From: Mnemiopsis leidyi | Lineage: Eukaryota > Ctenophora > Tentaculata > Lobata > Bolinopsidae | Direction of reading: 5' to 3' | Assembly: GCA_000226015.1 (NCBI GenBank) | Contig: JH154060.1 | Span: 29,991 to 50,403 of the forward strand | DNA length: 20,413 nucleotides | Part shown: positions 1 through 8,310 of the stretch, piece by piece | Position numbering within the stretch: the first letter of the stretch is position 1 | Layout: every line of letters starts with the position of its first letter | Translations under genes and position numbers: made by a program | Notes under the pieces: generated by a model | Told to the model about the DNA's origin: nothing | The model's database searches: none | Seen by the model: the letters and a program-made list of their open reading frames with translations, nothing else

Positions 1-483
1 AGCCCAGGGTTTGGAAAATTCACTGAACATATTCGATCCAGTTACAGTAGTGCTGTCTAGGTTGCAGTATATTTCCTCAACTTTTTTCTGAAAATAATCT
101 TTTAGCTCTTCACTAAGGACTTCATCAGGTTTAGAATTTGGTATTATATTTCTGGAGGTATTACGATCCATGAGATTATTAACAATTTTATAAGTGTCCT
201 TTTTATTGTCTAGACTTTGTTCCAGTTGACCACAAAAGTAAGAATCACGTCTAGTATTAATAACATCTTCTGCATCTTTATAGGCAGTCCGATATGCTTT
301 TCTTGATTCTTCTGTCTTAAGACGTTTAAAATCTCTTTCAGCTTTTCGCCTTTTTCTCCGAGCAGATTGTACTTCTGAGTTAACCCATTTGTCTTGATAA
401 GGATATTGCTGAATCATAATGTAATTTGTAAATTTTCTATTGTTGAAAAAGAGTGTGATCTTAAATTTTATGAAATATAGTCA
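1..483 (-). mobile_element. LINE fragment: linker between endonuclease and reverse transcriptase (CR1/L2-like), cut by window edge
   Basis: On the minus strand the frame is open from 483 to base 1 with no stop; the first Met is at 417 and gives 139 codons that run off the window. The translation has a Trp-Val start, a basic run (SARRKRRKAERDFKRLK), then KAYRTAYKDAEDVINTRRDSYF and DTYKIVNNLMDRN, and LKDYFQKKVEEIYCNLDS. This order is what I know from CR1/L2-type non-LTR retrotransposons between the endonuclease and the RT palm: basic helix, YF motif, K(I/V)xxxLL motif, then FNDFF/KI-like helix. The RT domain itself would lie left of base 1. The upstream endonuclease is absent, so the copy is truncated near 420. 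The family call is from motif memory, not a search. Confidence 0.7.
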
Positions 484-562
484 ATAGTGTGATATTTTTG
501 AGAAATGTCAAAAGATCATCAGCTTATTTTTATCATTATTTGATATTATTTGAAATTGTTAT

Positions 563-803
563 ATTATAATTTAAGTTTGCTAAGCCAAAAAAAACTCTTG
601 CTGAGAGACGTTCGAGATGCGACCTGATTGAAGGTTATAAAGCCAGCCATGGCTTATCCCAGTTAGCTGGTGTTCTGAATTTTAGTAAATCTGGATTAAA
701 TGTGATTTGTAAGCCAGGAAAGAGTAAGATTCAAAGATCAATCGAATCAGGAGAAATTTTTTAAATGATAGGGCTATGCTTATATGGAATAAGTTACCGT
801 GAA
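563..803 (+). mobile_element. LINE fragment: C-terminal end of reverse-transcriptase ORF, decayed
   Basis: Plus-strand frame from 576 reads KKTLAERRSRCDLIEGYKAS and continues through KPGKSKIQRS to a stop near 764. A second frame just after it reads AMLIWNKLP, ending at a TGA near 801. In CR1/L2-like LINEs the RT C-terminus has the order LAERRxRGDLIExYKxxxG, then a basic stretch, then a VxxWNxLP motif, so both pieces fit with one frameshift. The fragment faces opposite to the linker piece at 1-483. It carries stops and cannot be active. Confidence 0.65.
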
Positions 804-804
804 C

Positions 805-916
805 AACATAGGACGATTAAATGGGACCGATTGGGCGCCAGCATATAAAAAGTGTGCTTATCAGGAACAAATTTAATATGCCTGTGCGCAATGGGTCCTG
901 TAAAAGGTCCTATGTT
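805..916. repeat. short inverted repeat inside LINE debris
   Basis: AACATAGGAC at 805-814 is exactly inverted at 907-916 (GTCCTATGTT). The roughly 90 bases between show no coding pattern. It may be a small hairpin insertion that separates the WNKLP remnant from the next remnant, but 10-bp arms alone are weak evidence. Confidence 0.3.
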
Positions 917-989
917 TTTTACTGTTACCGATTGAGGTTAAGTTTTCTTCTAGTTTAAATGTCTTAAAATTCAATTTAGAAGTGTAAAA

Positions 990-1273
990 CTAACGCTTTG
1001 GGAATATGTGGCGTGGGAAATTTTTGGGAAATCTCTGATGAAGTTTTGAATAGAATAAAAGGTGTAAATTATTTGGAGAATAAGTTAAAGTATAATATTT
1101 ATCTTAAGGATGATCCTATTGTAGCTCAGAAGATTCATAAACATTCATTTGATTTTTCCTATCTTATAAAATTTTAACAATTTGTAAATTTATGCAGATA
1201 TTTTGAGTGATTATGTGTGATGATGCTGGCATCATTATTTATTATTTATTTCATTTATTTATTCATTTATTAG
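990..1273 (+). mobile_element. degenerate ORF tail plus ATTT-rich 3' tail
   Basis: From about 1013 the plus strand is open to TAA at 1175-1177 and reads GNFWEISDEVLNRIKGVNYL, then LENKLKYNIYLKDDPIVAQK. I know similar FWxxS(D/E)EVxxRI...NKxKYNxYLxxNPxVAK tails from repeat-derived invertebrate proteins but cannot name the family. At 1232-1273 follows a run of ATTT-type units, like the microsatellite tails that end many LINE copies. It could be the true 3' end of the LINE at 563-803 or an unrelated element. Confidence 0.4.
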
Positions 1274-2056
1274 CAGGGCTAGGCAACCTCTAGCAACAAG
1301 TATCTACATCGCATGTTCATGTTCATGTACAGTACCTGTAATTTACGTTTAAATGATAATTACATATTCACCACACAGTCTAGTAGAATTTGAACATAAT
1401 GGGCCGTCAAAAGGTTGTACTAGGTTTTTAACAATTTTGTGAAATCTATGCCACTTTGAGAGAGTTTTGGTATCAAAAAATGGCTGAGCCTGCCTCAGGT
1501 GGTTGGGGGTCCTGCCCCAAACCCCTGAGTCCGTCGCCTGAACGCCCAAGATGCCTCTGCAACAACACTTATGGTATGCCCCTAACTCTTACACACTTTA
1601 CTCACTGTCTAGAATGAATATTCAACTTTTAAGGTTAAAAGCAAATAACACATTCTTCTATTTTAACCAATTAAATATACTTATAGCCTCTAAACCTTTC
1701 TCCCCCTCAGAAAACGTAAAGAACCTGACAACTGTCTGTGGAAATCTTGGCATACTGGACATCCCTATCAAATCCAAGCTGGCATATAACAAAACCTACT
1801 GACTCTTCAGATGTACACTTAACAGTAACACCTTTTTCATTTTAGACGCTGTTGCTTAGAATTAGCAGCTGTTTGATCTCTACTTTTATCGAGTTTTCGA
1901 GGCTTTAAAATATCAGTTAGCAAGCAGCCTCTTCTGTGGTTTTTGCTTTACAAGGGGTTTTTTAGATCTACAATCAGATTCCTGGAAAACTTTCTGTTTT
2001 AGATCCAGATTTATTGCATGATGTTTTATAAAAGTTTTTTGAAGTCATAACACTCT
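1274..2056. other. intergenic, no gene seen; one GC-rich hairpin at 1494-1529
   Basis: No frame shows domain-like content; the open frames at 1349-1549 and 1551-1802 have no recognisable motif. The CTCAGG...CCTGAG arms at 1494-1529 match at about 13 of 15 positions around a short loop and stand out in AT-rich surroundings, so this is probably a decayed repeat. Confidence 0.5.
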
Positions 2057-2395
2057 TTAGATATTTGAAGCTTGCAAGTCGGCAAGTATGCAGGCTGAGA
2101 GCAGGGCAAGTGCTTGCCCATCGGGAGCACTTACGATTTTACTCTTGTCCTTTGGATGTTCAATCACTAAGCTCAGTGCTGTTCTCTCCAATTCTTGTAA
2201 ACTTATTGCATAATGCCTACTATACTGAATCTTCTGCACATTCTTGTAAAAGAGAGTAGTTACCTTGCGTCAGCTGCTCTTGCTTCCAGGAATGATTCCT
2301 GATGGGCAAGTATACATTTGTTTGATTTCAGTGTTGCCAATAAAAGTTAAAACTCCACCAACAAGATATAGATTACTTTTAGCACCAGCACAACA
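2057..2395 (-). pseudogene. possible coding remnant interrupted by an in-frame TGA
   Basis: Reading the minus strand from about 2395 gives one frame that stays open except for a single TGA near 2270, ending at a stop at 2057. Before the TGA it reads AKSNLYLVGGVLTFIGNTE, whose YLVGG core resembles a Kelch blade strand. After it are ISLQELERTALSLVIEHPKD and a Leu/Ala-rich end. The second half also works from a Met at 2239 (60 codons). There is no clear start or splice acceptor upstream. It may be a broken gene, a pair of exons or chance; the Kelch idea rests on one short motif. Confidence 0.25.
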
Positions 2396-2396
2396 T

Positions 2397-2412
2397 TATG
2401 TATGTATGTATG
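2397..2412. repeat. TATG microsatellite, 4 units
   Basis: Four perfect tandem TATG units are read directly from the sequence. Confidence 0.85.
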
Positions 2413-2477
2413 TGGTGACGAAGAGCTGGTCTAGCTCTTTATAGTTTTCAAATCTGGGGGTCATAAAGGCAGCAGCT

Positions 2478-2660
2478 ATGACACTTAGACAACTGGTTGG
2501 AGGTGTCCAGCATCATGTGCGGGTAACTATACCGGCTTCTCAGGTAATAGACCCAGGTCTGCCATTAGAGGAATCAAGTTCAAATGTGTCTGACCCCCCA
2601 AGAAATATCCTGCGTCCTGGCGAGTGGGACGTTGGTCCAGGGGTTTTACTGAGTAAATGA
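2478..2660 (+). other. unassigned 60-codon ORF
   Basis: An ATG-to-TGA frame with balanced composition (LRQLVGGVQHHV, then LRPGEWDVGPGVLLSK). I do not recognise it. It ends just before the inverted-repeat element at 2681, lies in a repeat-rich zone, and has no upstream exon that I can link. It may be a lone exon, part of a repeat, or chance. Confidence 0.15.
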
Positions 2661-2679
2661 AGGGGGAGTCATAGATTTT

Positions 2680-2874
2680 TTTGTGGGTTTGTTACTCAAG
2701 TATTAAATTTGTAGTGTTAAAATATAACTGCGTTATTAACTATTCAGTTTATAAATGAGTTATAAATTATTTCGACACCACAAATTAAATACATTTATTG
2801 AGGCTAGAGATGTGAATTGAGCAGGAAGGTTCCACCTAATCCCTGGCATTTTACTTGAGTAACAAACCCACAAA
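2680..2874. mobile_element. MITE-like element with 23-bp perfect terminal inverted repeats
   Basis: Bases 2680-2702 are the exact reverse complement of 2852-2874. The left arm begins TTTGTGGGTTTGTTACTC, and the arms enclose 149 non-coding AT-rich bases. A total length near 195 bp with no ORF fits a non-autonomous DNA transposon. I could not identify a convincing target-site duplication, so the superfamily is open. It lies about 170 bases downstream of the minus-strand GPCR stop codon. Confidence 0.6.
2794..2799 (-). promoter_or_regulatory. candidate poly(A) signal for the GPCR
   Basis: Plus-strand TTTATT is AATAAA on the minus strand, about 250 bases past the GPCR stop codon. I found no other AATAAA between 3044 and here on that strand. 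The signal lies inside the inverted-repeat element. Confidence 0.4.
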
Positions 2875-3044
2875 CAAGAATGAAGGTTCGCCAAAGCGAT
2901 GTAGGTAAAATGATTCATTTACATTGATCTGGTAAATTCAAGAAAAATCAAAATTTTAGTTTCAAATAAGTAAAAAATATATTGAACTGCTCTTCTAAAA
3001 TTATCCAGCAAAAAGAAACCTCATCTATACCAGTCTTTTTCAGG

Positions 3045-3992
3045 TTAAGCATATGAAAGAGGACCCCCAGTATGTATATTTGAAATAACATCTGTATTTC
3101 TACCTCTACAGAAGATATAGTTTTTTAGTCTTTGCAACGTTCTTGCAATATAAGTTTGCATGGGTTGAATTCTGATTATATAAACAATTGGATTAACTGC
3201 AGAATTCATGGGAACACTATACCACAAAATAAAATCCCAGCTTAAGGCTGTTTTGATAATTGTCTCCAGCACTATAGCAGTTAGTAGCATTGAATTGAAG
3301 GTTGTAAACAGTATTGACAGGACAATGACTGTTACTGTTGCTCTTTTTTTCAGTCTTGCTTCTGTATCCATCTCACCTGTCTCATTCTTAATCAGGGTAA
3401 GTTTTACAACTGACATGATATTCGATATCAGGAGAATAATGATGACAATGAATATTTCAATGCCTCTCATCCAGTTTCCAAGCTCAATATTGTAACCATC
3501 CAAAGGTTTGTTCATATAAACAAAATACTGGAAATATGCTTGTATTATTTCTCGAATTACGAGGTAAATGAAAAATCCAATGACAGCAATGATTACTGGT
3601 TTCTTTCTTAACTTGAAGAAAACAAAGCAGAATTTTATTGTTCTCGAAACACTCAAAACACATGTGACAAATGCTGTCCCTTCCACCACTGTTCTGTAAA
3701 AGAATTTTGCGATGACTCGCACTGTTTGCCAGGCTTGATATTTCTCCAACAGTTCTGCTGAATTATCTGATTCTTTGTAAGCTATCTTGACGGACCTGTT
3801 TTGCCGTTCAACTGCTATTTTTGTCAACCCTGAGAGACAAACTAAAAGGTCCAAAATGTTGAGAAGCATAAGTAAGTTGTTGCCAAGTCCTTTAGTTCTC
3901 TTTACTTTGCTTGAAAAATAGGAGAGTGACAAAGTATTTGTTATCGTTCCACAAATAGCAATTGCAACACTTGGGACGAATTTGTACGACAT
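3045..3992 (-). CDS. rhodopsin-class (class A) GPCR, atypical orphan, 315 residues
   Basis: This encodes a seven-helix plasma-membrane receptor; the ligand is unknown. Visible landmarks (numbered from the Met at 3992) are N19 in helix 1 (GTITNT), LNILD at 44-48 in helix 2, SRT at 116-118 where DRY is usual, a long hydrophobic helix 5 near 176-200, basic EARLKKR before helix 6, and NPIVY at 267-271 in helix 7. Helix 6 has FTTF in place of CWxP. No Cys sits at the top of helix 3 or in the second outer loop, so the usual disulfide is missing. The frame extends to an ATG at 4034, but TTGTCACTCTTGCAG lies between and is a strong splice acceptor ending at 4000. I therefore place the exon start at 3999 and the start codon at 3992, with a 5'-UTR intron. 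The coding region is one exon. It is head-to-head with DMC1. Confidence 0.85.
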   Translation of the reverse strand: MSYKFVPSVAIAICGTITNTLSLSYFSSKVKRTKGLGNNLLMLLNILDLLVCLSGLTKIAVERQNRSVKIAYKESDNSAELLEKYQAWQTVRVIAKFFYRTVVEGTAFVTCVLSVSRTIKFCFVFFKLRKKPVIIAVIGFFIYLVIREIIQAYFQYFVYMNKPLDGYNIELGNWMRGIEIFIVIIILLISNIMSVVKLTLIKNETGEMDTEARLKKRATVTVIVLSILFTTFNSMLLTAIVLETIIKTALSWDFILWYSVPMNSAVNPIVYIIRIQPMQTYIARTLQRLKNYIFCRGRNTDVISNIHTGGPLSYA

Positions 3993-4034
3993 TCTGTTCC
4001 TGCAAGAGTGACAATGAAGTCTATCTAATTTCAA

Positions 4035-4591
4035 ACTTTCTAGAATTGCGGGATTTCATACAATAAGGGAATTAATATATCAAATTTTACTGTTCTAGGC
4101 TTAAAAAGTGCAAAGTCACAAGTAGTGTTGTTACCATAGCTGTGACAACTGTGACATATCACAACTACATTACGGGATCAAGTGAGAACACAGCCTGCTA
4201 TTACAGCTACTGCAATGAAACAAGACAGTGAGAATGTCCTGGCCCTGCTATGAGCTACTGTAACGACATAATGGTTTATTAAGTTTGGGCTATCATTATG
4301 TAGACCACTTATACAACTACAGGGAACTCTCCAAAATTACTTTAGCAGTATAGCTTTGATCATTATAAGCATAAGGTCGTACAACCGGAACCTAAAACTA
4401 TTTCAAATTTCAAATGTATGATTTTAAACTTTCAGGACTAAGTAACAGGTCCACGAACCATTGAAACCTTAATAAAAGTGATTAAAATTGAACACTCAAC
4501 TATTATATTTTTGCAACAATCAATATTGCTTTATTGGTATGGTATATATTATCAATCATGCACAATAACATAATTTCAATCTAGGTTTTCA
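4035..4591. promoter_or_regulatory. divergent intergenic region between GPCR and DMC1
   Basis: About 560 non-coding bases separate two genes transcribed away from each other, so it should hold the DMC1 promoter and the GPCR 5'-UTR intron or promoter. Near 4129-4165 GCTGTGACAA and ACTGTGACAT are close tandem variants, followed by a TCACAAC inverse. Near 4195-4265 a CCTGCTAT...AGCTACTG pattern occurs twice. No clear TATA box or known meiotic promoter motif was found. CTAG at 4581-4584, seven bases before the DMC1 ATG, could be a splice acceptor for a 5'-UTR intron. Confidence 0.4.
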
Positions 4592-7500
4592 ATGTATGCA
4601 AATGCAGTTGAGGAACAGGAGGTTTCCTATGAGTCTGAAGCCTCAGTTGATTTTCAAGATGTTGATCTGCTCCAATCACATGGTATTAATGTTGCAGATA
4701 TTAAAAAATTAAAGGGTGCTGGAATCTGTACCATCAAAGGCATATTAATGACAACTGCAAAAAAGTTGTGCAATATCAAAGGACTGTCAGAGGCCAAAGT
4801 CGAAAAAATAAAGGAAGTTAGCAAAACTCTATGTGATTCAGGATTTGTTACTGCTTTCGAGGTCAGCGAAAGAAGAAAAAATATCTTCAAAGTCAGCACC
4901 GGAAGCAAAGAACTAGACAAACTTCTGGGTGGTGGAATGGAAAGCATGTCTATTACAGAAGCATTTGGGGAGTTCAGAACTGGTAAAACTCAGTTGTCAC
5001 ACACGCTTTGTGTCCTAACCCAACTACCCGGGTCAAATGGGTACTCTGGGGGGAAGGTTATTTTCATAGACACGGAAAACACGTTCAGACCTGACAGACT
5101 GAGGTCCATAGCTGACCGGTACAACCTTGATCACACTGCTATGTTAGATAACGTGCTATACGCTCGCGCCTACACAAGTGAGCATCAACTTGAGTTGCTG
5201 GATTTTGCTGCTGCTAAGTGTCATGAGGAGCCCGGGATATTTAAGGTAAGATGCAAATTGCAAATGTTTATTACTTTAAGAAAATATTTATAATAATGGT
5301 TCAAAGAAACTATATCCGACTCTTTAAGTCTTAATGGCATAAGCGTTAAATGACATTTACAAGCGAAACAAAACCATTAGCCGGGAAACTATTTGGTATT
5401 TATTTGGCAGTTATTTAAGACTAAATCAATAAGTCGGGCATATTCTGCTGATCTAGCCATGAATTGCTCGATAATGCTATTAAAACGTCCTCTCTCATTT
5501 GATACTACAATGGTGCTCACATGTTATAAGTTATAAAAGGTGCTGTAACTTTGTCCCCAAAAACATCAAGCTTTAGACAACGGTGCAACAATTAGTGCTT
5601 CAATTGGGCTGGTTGCCGATGGTCTGTATATTGATTACATAGTTGATTTGCCGGCGGCCGCACTTGAGTTAATTTAGCTCTTGAAAATTAGATCGGTTAG
5701 GAAAGTCCCAGACGGAAAATGCTTTTAAGTTCCAGCAAAAATGTTGTAAAGTGCAATGTGATGTATAAATGAAGTCTAATCTTTCCGATGCGGTGGACAT
5801 TTGAAACTAACCACTGTCTTTAAGATCACTAATCCTGACCAAGAGTGACGATTATGTAATGAGCTGCGGTTTTATAATTGGTTCTTGATCGTTGTATTAA
5901 GGTACCTGTGGCAGCAGATGCGTAATATGGTCTCTCGACAACTAGAGAACTGATCGGTTTTGCCAGCAAGTGCTCGGAGTAGGGAGGCATAAACAGTTTC
6001 AAGACCACCCTGGTAAAATGAGATAATGACCTTAAACTTATTACCTTATTTTTGTGCTCATTATTTGCTCGTGCTTTAAAGATGGGTAAGTGAAGCTGAT
6101 AATAACCTGTAGGGCTGCGTGAAATATATGTGAGAATAAACCCGTTGGACTGTGGCAATGTAATGCAGATCTAGATTATCGTGAGCAGATTTTATTATTA
6201 CCTAGAAATTATTACTTATTCATCATAGACTCGTGATTACATAAAATTCAGATGCTGATTGTAGACAGTGTAATGGCACTGTTTCGGGTCGATTTCAGTG
6301 GACGAGGCGAATTGGCGGACCGTCAACAGAAGTTAGCTCAGCTGCTTGCAAGGTTGGTATATCATAACCTATAATTTTGTAATATCTTGAATTATTGCAT
6401 ATATATATCCATTGAATATCTTGAATTATCCATAATTATATGTTGTACTGTGTCACCAATTTGATGTTCAATTCAATTTAATTCAATTGCGCCTAAAAAT
6501 GAAGCCGTCTACATTGTTGCACTATTAAGCCGTCTACAATGGTGAAAATTTTCCCGGTAAGTCAGACAAGCAATGGATTGCAGGAAAACACTAGATCTCT
6601 TTGAGGTAAAACGTTTTCATAATCATCATCAGTACCTAAATATAGAGAACGAGTTAGTGCAAGTGATCTGAGAAAGATTAAAAACCCACAAACTTCCTAA
6701 ATAAAAAAATGTAAAATATTGGAGCCCTAGGTTAAAAAGTAAGTAAAGGAAAGAGTACTATAAGTCTAATAAAGGTATGCCAAAAGGATCCACTGAGTTA
6801 ATGCCAAAGGGTTTTATGGTTTTTAGTTGTTGGATCCATCTTAAGCCGTCTACTATTTAAGCCGTCTACTATTAAGCCGTCTACTATTAAGTAATTAGAG
6901 CGGAGACTTACTAAGAACCAAAGACCAGGGTCAAGGATGCACATGGAATTAAAATGTTAAACAGGACATCGTTTTTTAATTAGGATACTGATTGGTATGG
7001 TAGCAGGTATGATAAGTTAATAGCTTACTTGACTGGTAACAGGTAATATTCAAACAATCGCACCTGACTTAGCATCACTTCTTGTCTGCGGTAGACAATT
7101 GCAGAGATTACTTCCCGGTATACATAACCACCCCAATAGTAATATTCCAAATTATACAAGATTCAGTAGGTTAACTGGCATAAGTTAATCACAGGTTACA
7201 AAAGATTTCGGAGGAGTACAACCTAGCCGTCTTTATAACAAACCAAATGACGGCTGATCCTGGTGCAACAATGAGTTTTCAAGCTGACCCCAAGAAACCG
7301 ATCGGTGGCAACATCCTCGCACATGCCTCAACGACAAGAATTTACCTTCGCAAAGGTAGCATGTAATAGCTGATATATAAATGTTTTGAATTTAGATGGG
7401 TTGGTAATGGAGCAAAGCCCGAGCTGTTCAACTACTTAACTTTGACGACTTACTTCGACTAATGATTGATCGACACCCTTCAATTTGTGGTGCGACGGCT

Positions 7501-7683
7501 AAAATGAAGTTGTAATTCGTAAAATATTGAGATGTATTCCTAAGTTTCGACAAAATATTCTGAATTTGCATCGCAGGAAGAGGAGAACTTAGGATAGCAA
7601 AGATATACGACAGTCCTGATATGCCTGAAAGCGAAGCTACCTTTGCTATTACAGCTGGTGGAATAGACGATGCAAAGGAGTAA
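4592..7683 (+). CDS. DMC1: DMC1 meiotic recombinase, complete, four exons, 340 residues
   Basis: DMC1 forms nuclear filaments on single-stranded DNA and carries out ATP-dependent strand exchange between homologues in meiosis. Exons are 4592-5245, 6252-6352, 7195-7355 and 7577-7683 (TAA included), a total of 1023 nt. All introns are GT-AG (donors GTAAGA, GTTGGT, GTAGCA). The protein has FQDVDLL at 21-27, a helix-hairpin-helix region ([21 protein letters not shown], about 44-74), an FxxA polymerisation motif at 85-88, Walker A GEFRTGKT at 126-133, Walker B MLIVD at 219-223, the [15 protein letters not shown] loop-2 region, and a GGIDDAKE C-terminus. The 340 residues equal the human length, and the ATG at 4592 puts FQD at residue 21 as in human DMC1. 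The extra aligned N-terminal region and the IGG/TADPGA loop favour DMC1 over RAD51. No frame damage was seen. Confidence 0.97.
5246..6251 (+). other. DMC1 intron 1 (1006 bases)
   Basis: It begins GTAAGA and ends TTCAG. The 109-codon minus-strand frame at 5829-6158 has no recognisable domain. A short GC island, GCCGGCGGCCGC, occurs near 5651. Nothing else could be supported. Confidence 0.85.
6381..6429 (+). repeat. direct repeat, two copies of a 15-mer
   Basis: AATATCTTGAATTAT occurs at 6381-6395 and again at 6415-6429, with a short AT dinucleotide run between, inside DMC1 intron 2. Confidence 0.7.
6502..6884 (+). repeat. five direct copies of AAGCCGTCTAC bracketing ~300 bases in DMC1 intron 2
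   Basis: Exact AAGCCGTCTAC occurs at 6502-6512, 6527-6537, 6843-6853, 6859-6869 and 6874-6884. The last three form a near-perfect 15-16 bp tandem with TATT spacers (AAGCCGTCTACTATT), and the first two are 25 apart. All copies face the same way, so these are not terminal inverted repeats. The pattern fits two ends of one inserted repeat or a broken minisatellite. DMC1 intron 2 runs 6353-7194. Confidence 0.8.
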
Positions 7684-8133
7684 ACTTGATCAACATGTAA
7701 AACTTCCATGATTTGTTGATTTTTAAATGTTGGCACCTAATTCAATCGATTGAATGACCGATTTGATAAAGTTTTAAAATCGCCAGAATTCATTCTGACT
7801 TTAAATTTAAGTTGATATTATGACCGTTAATGTTGTGTTATGTTGTTAACTGAATTTCGTTTTTTATCATGATCTAGTTTTATCTTATTAATTTTATCCT
7901 ACAATATGGACAAAGTATCATTCTTTCTGGATAAAATGTTATAAAAAAGGAGAAAGCTGATTTTTTAAAGAATTTGTGTCATTTTGCATAATTGATATTT
8001 TCTTCTTCTACTCGAAACTTGAACATCAAGCAAAAAATATGTAAATATGTTTACCTCTGGTACGGCATGTTTGAGCAATGGGTTATGGGCCCTTGCAGTG
8101 CAATATGAATTAATGTGAGTCTCATAAAGATTA
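7684..8133. other. spacer between DMC1 and the coiled-coil gene
   Basis: AT-rich, with no long frame of coding character. I found no AATAAA or ATTAAA on the plus strand to serve DMC1. It may hold a short 5' exon of the downstream gene that I cannot identify. Confidence 0.5.
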
Positions 8134-8240
8134 CAGTAAAACCTCTATTTACCGGGCCTCTCGGGGGAAAGGGAGAAGCTGAAGGCCCGGTAAATCGAGT
8201 GACACGGTAAATAGAGGCACGGTAAAAAGACGTTTTACTG
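8134..8240. mobile_element. pogo/Tigger-like MITE (Tc1/mariner type), 107 bp, flanked by TA
   Basis: CAGTAAAAC at 8134 and GTTTTACTG ending at 8240 are perfect inverted ends, each followed outward by TA, as expected for a TA target duplication. The next blocks also pair: CTCTATTTACCG with CGGTAAATAGAG, and GGGCC/GGCCC internally. CAGTAxAACCTCT-type tips are typical of pogo/Tigger elements in animals. There is no coding capacity. It sits about 70 bases before the splice acceptor of the next gene. Confidence 0.8.
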
Positions 8241-8310
8241 TATTTCGATTTGCAAAGTAGCAATCAATGAAATTAGAACTTTTACAATTTACATCGTTAG
8301 ATCATTTCAG

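Noticed and set aside
3208..3495. 95-codon plus-strand frame
   Set aside because: It is antisense to the GPCR helices and its sequence is their complement.
4654..4947. 97-codon minus-strand frame
   Set aside because: Antisense shadow of DMC1 exon 1.
5829..6158. 109-codon minus-strand frame in DMC1 intron 1
   Set aside because: No domain, no splice or promoter context, and intronic location; considered chance.
7428..7736. 102-codon minus-strand frame
   Set aside because: It overlaps DMC1 exon 4 and intron 3 in antisense; part of it is the complement of the conserved C-terminus.
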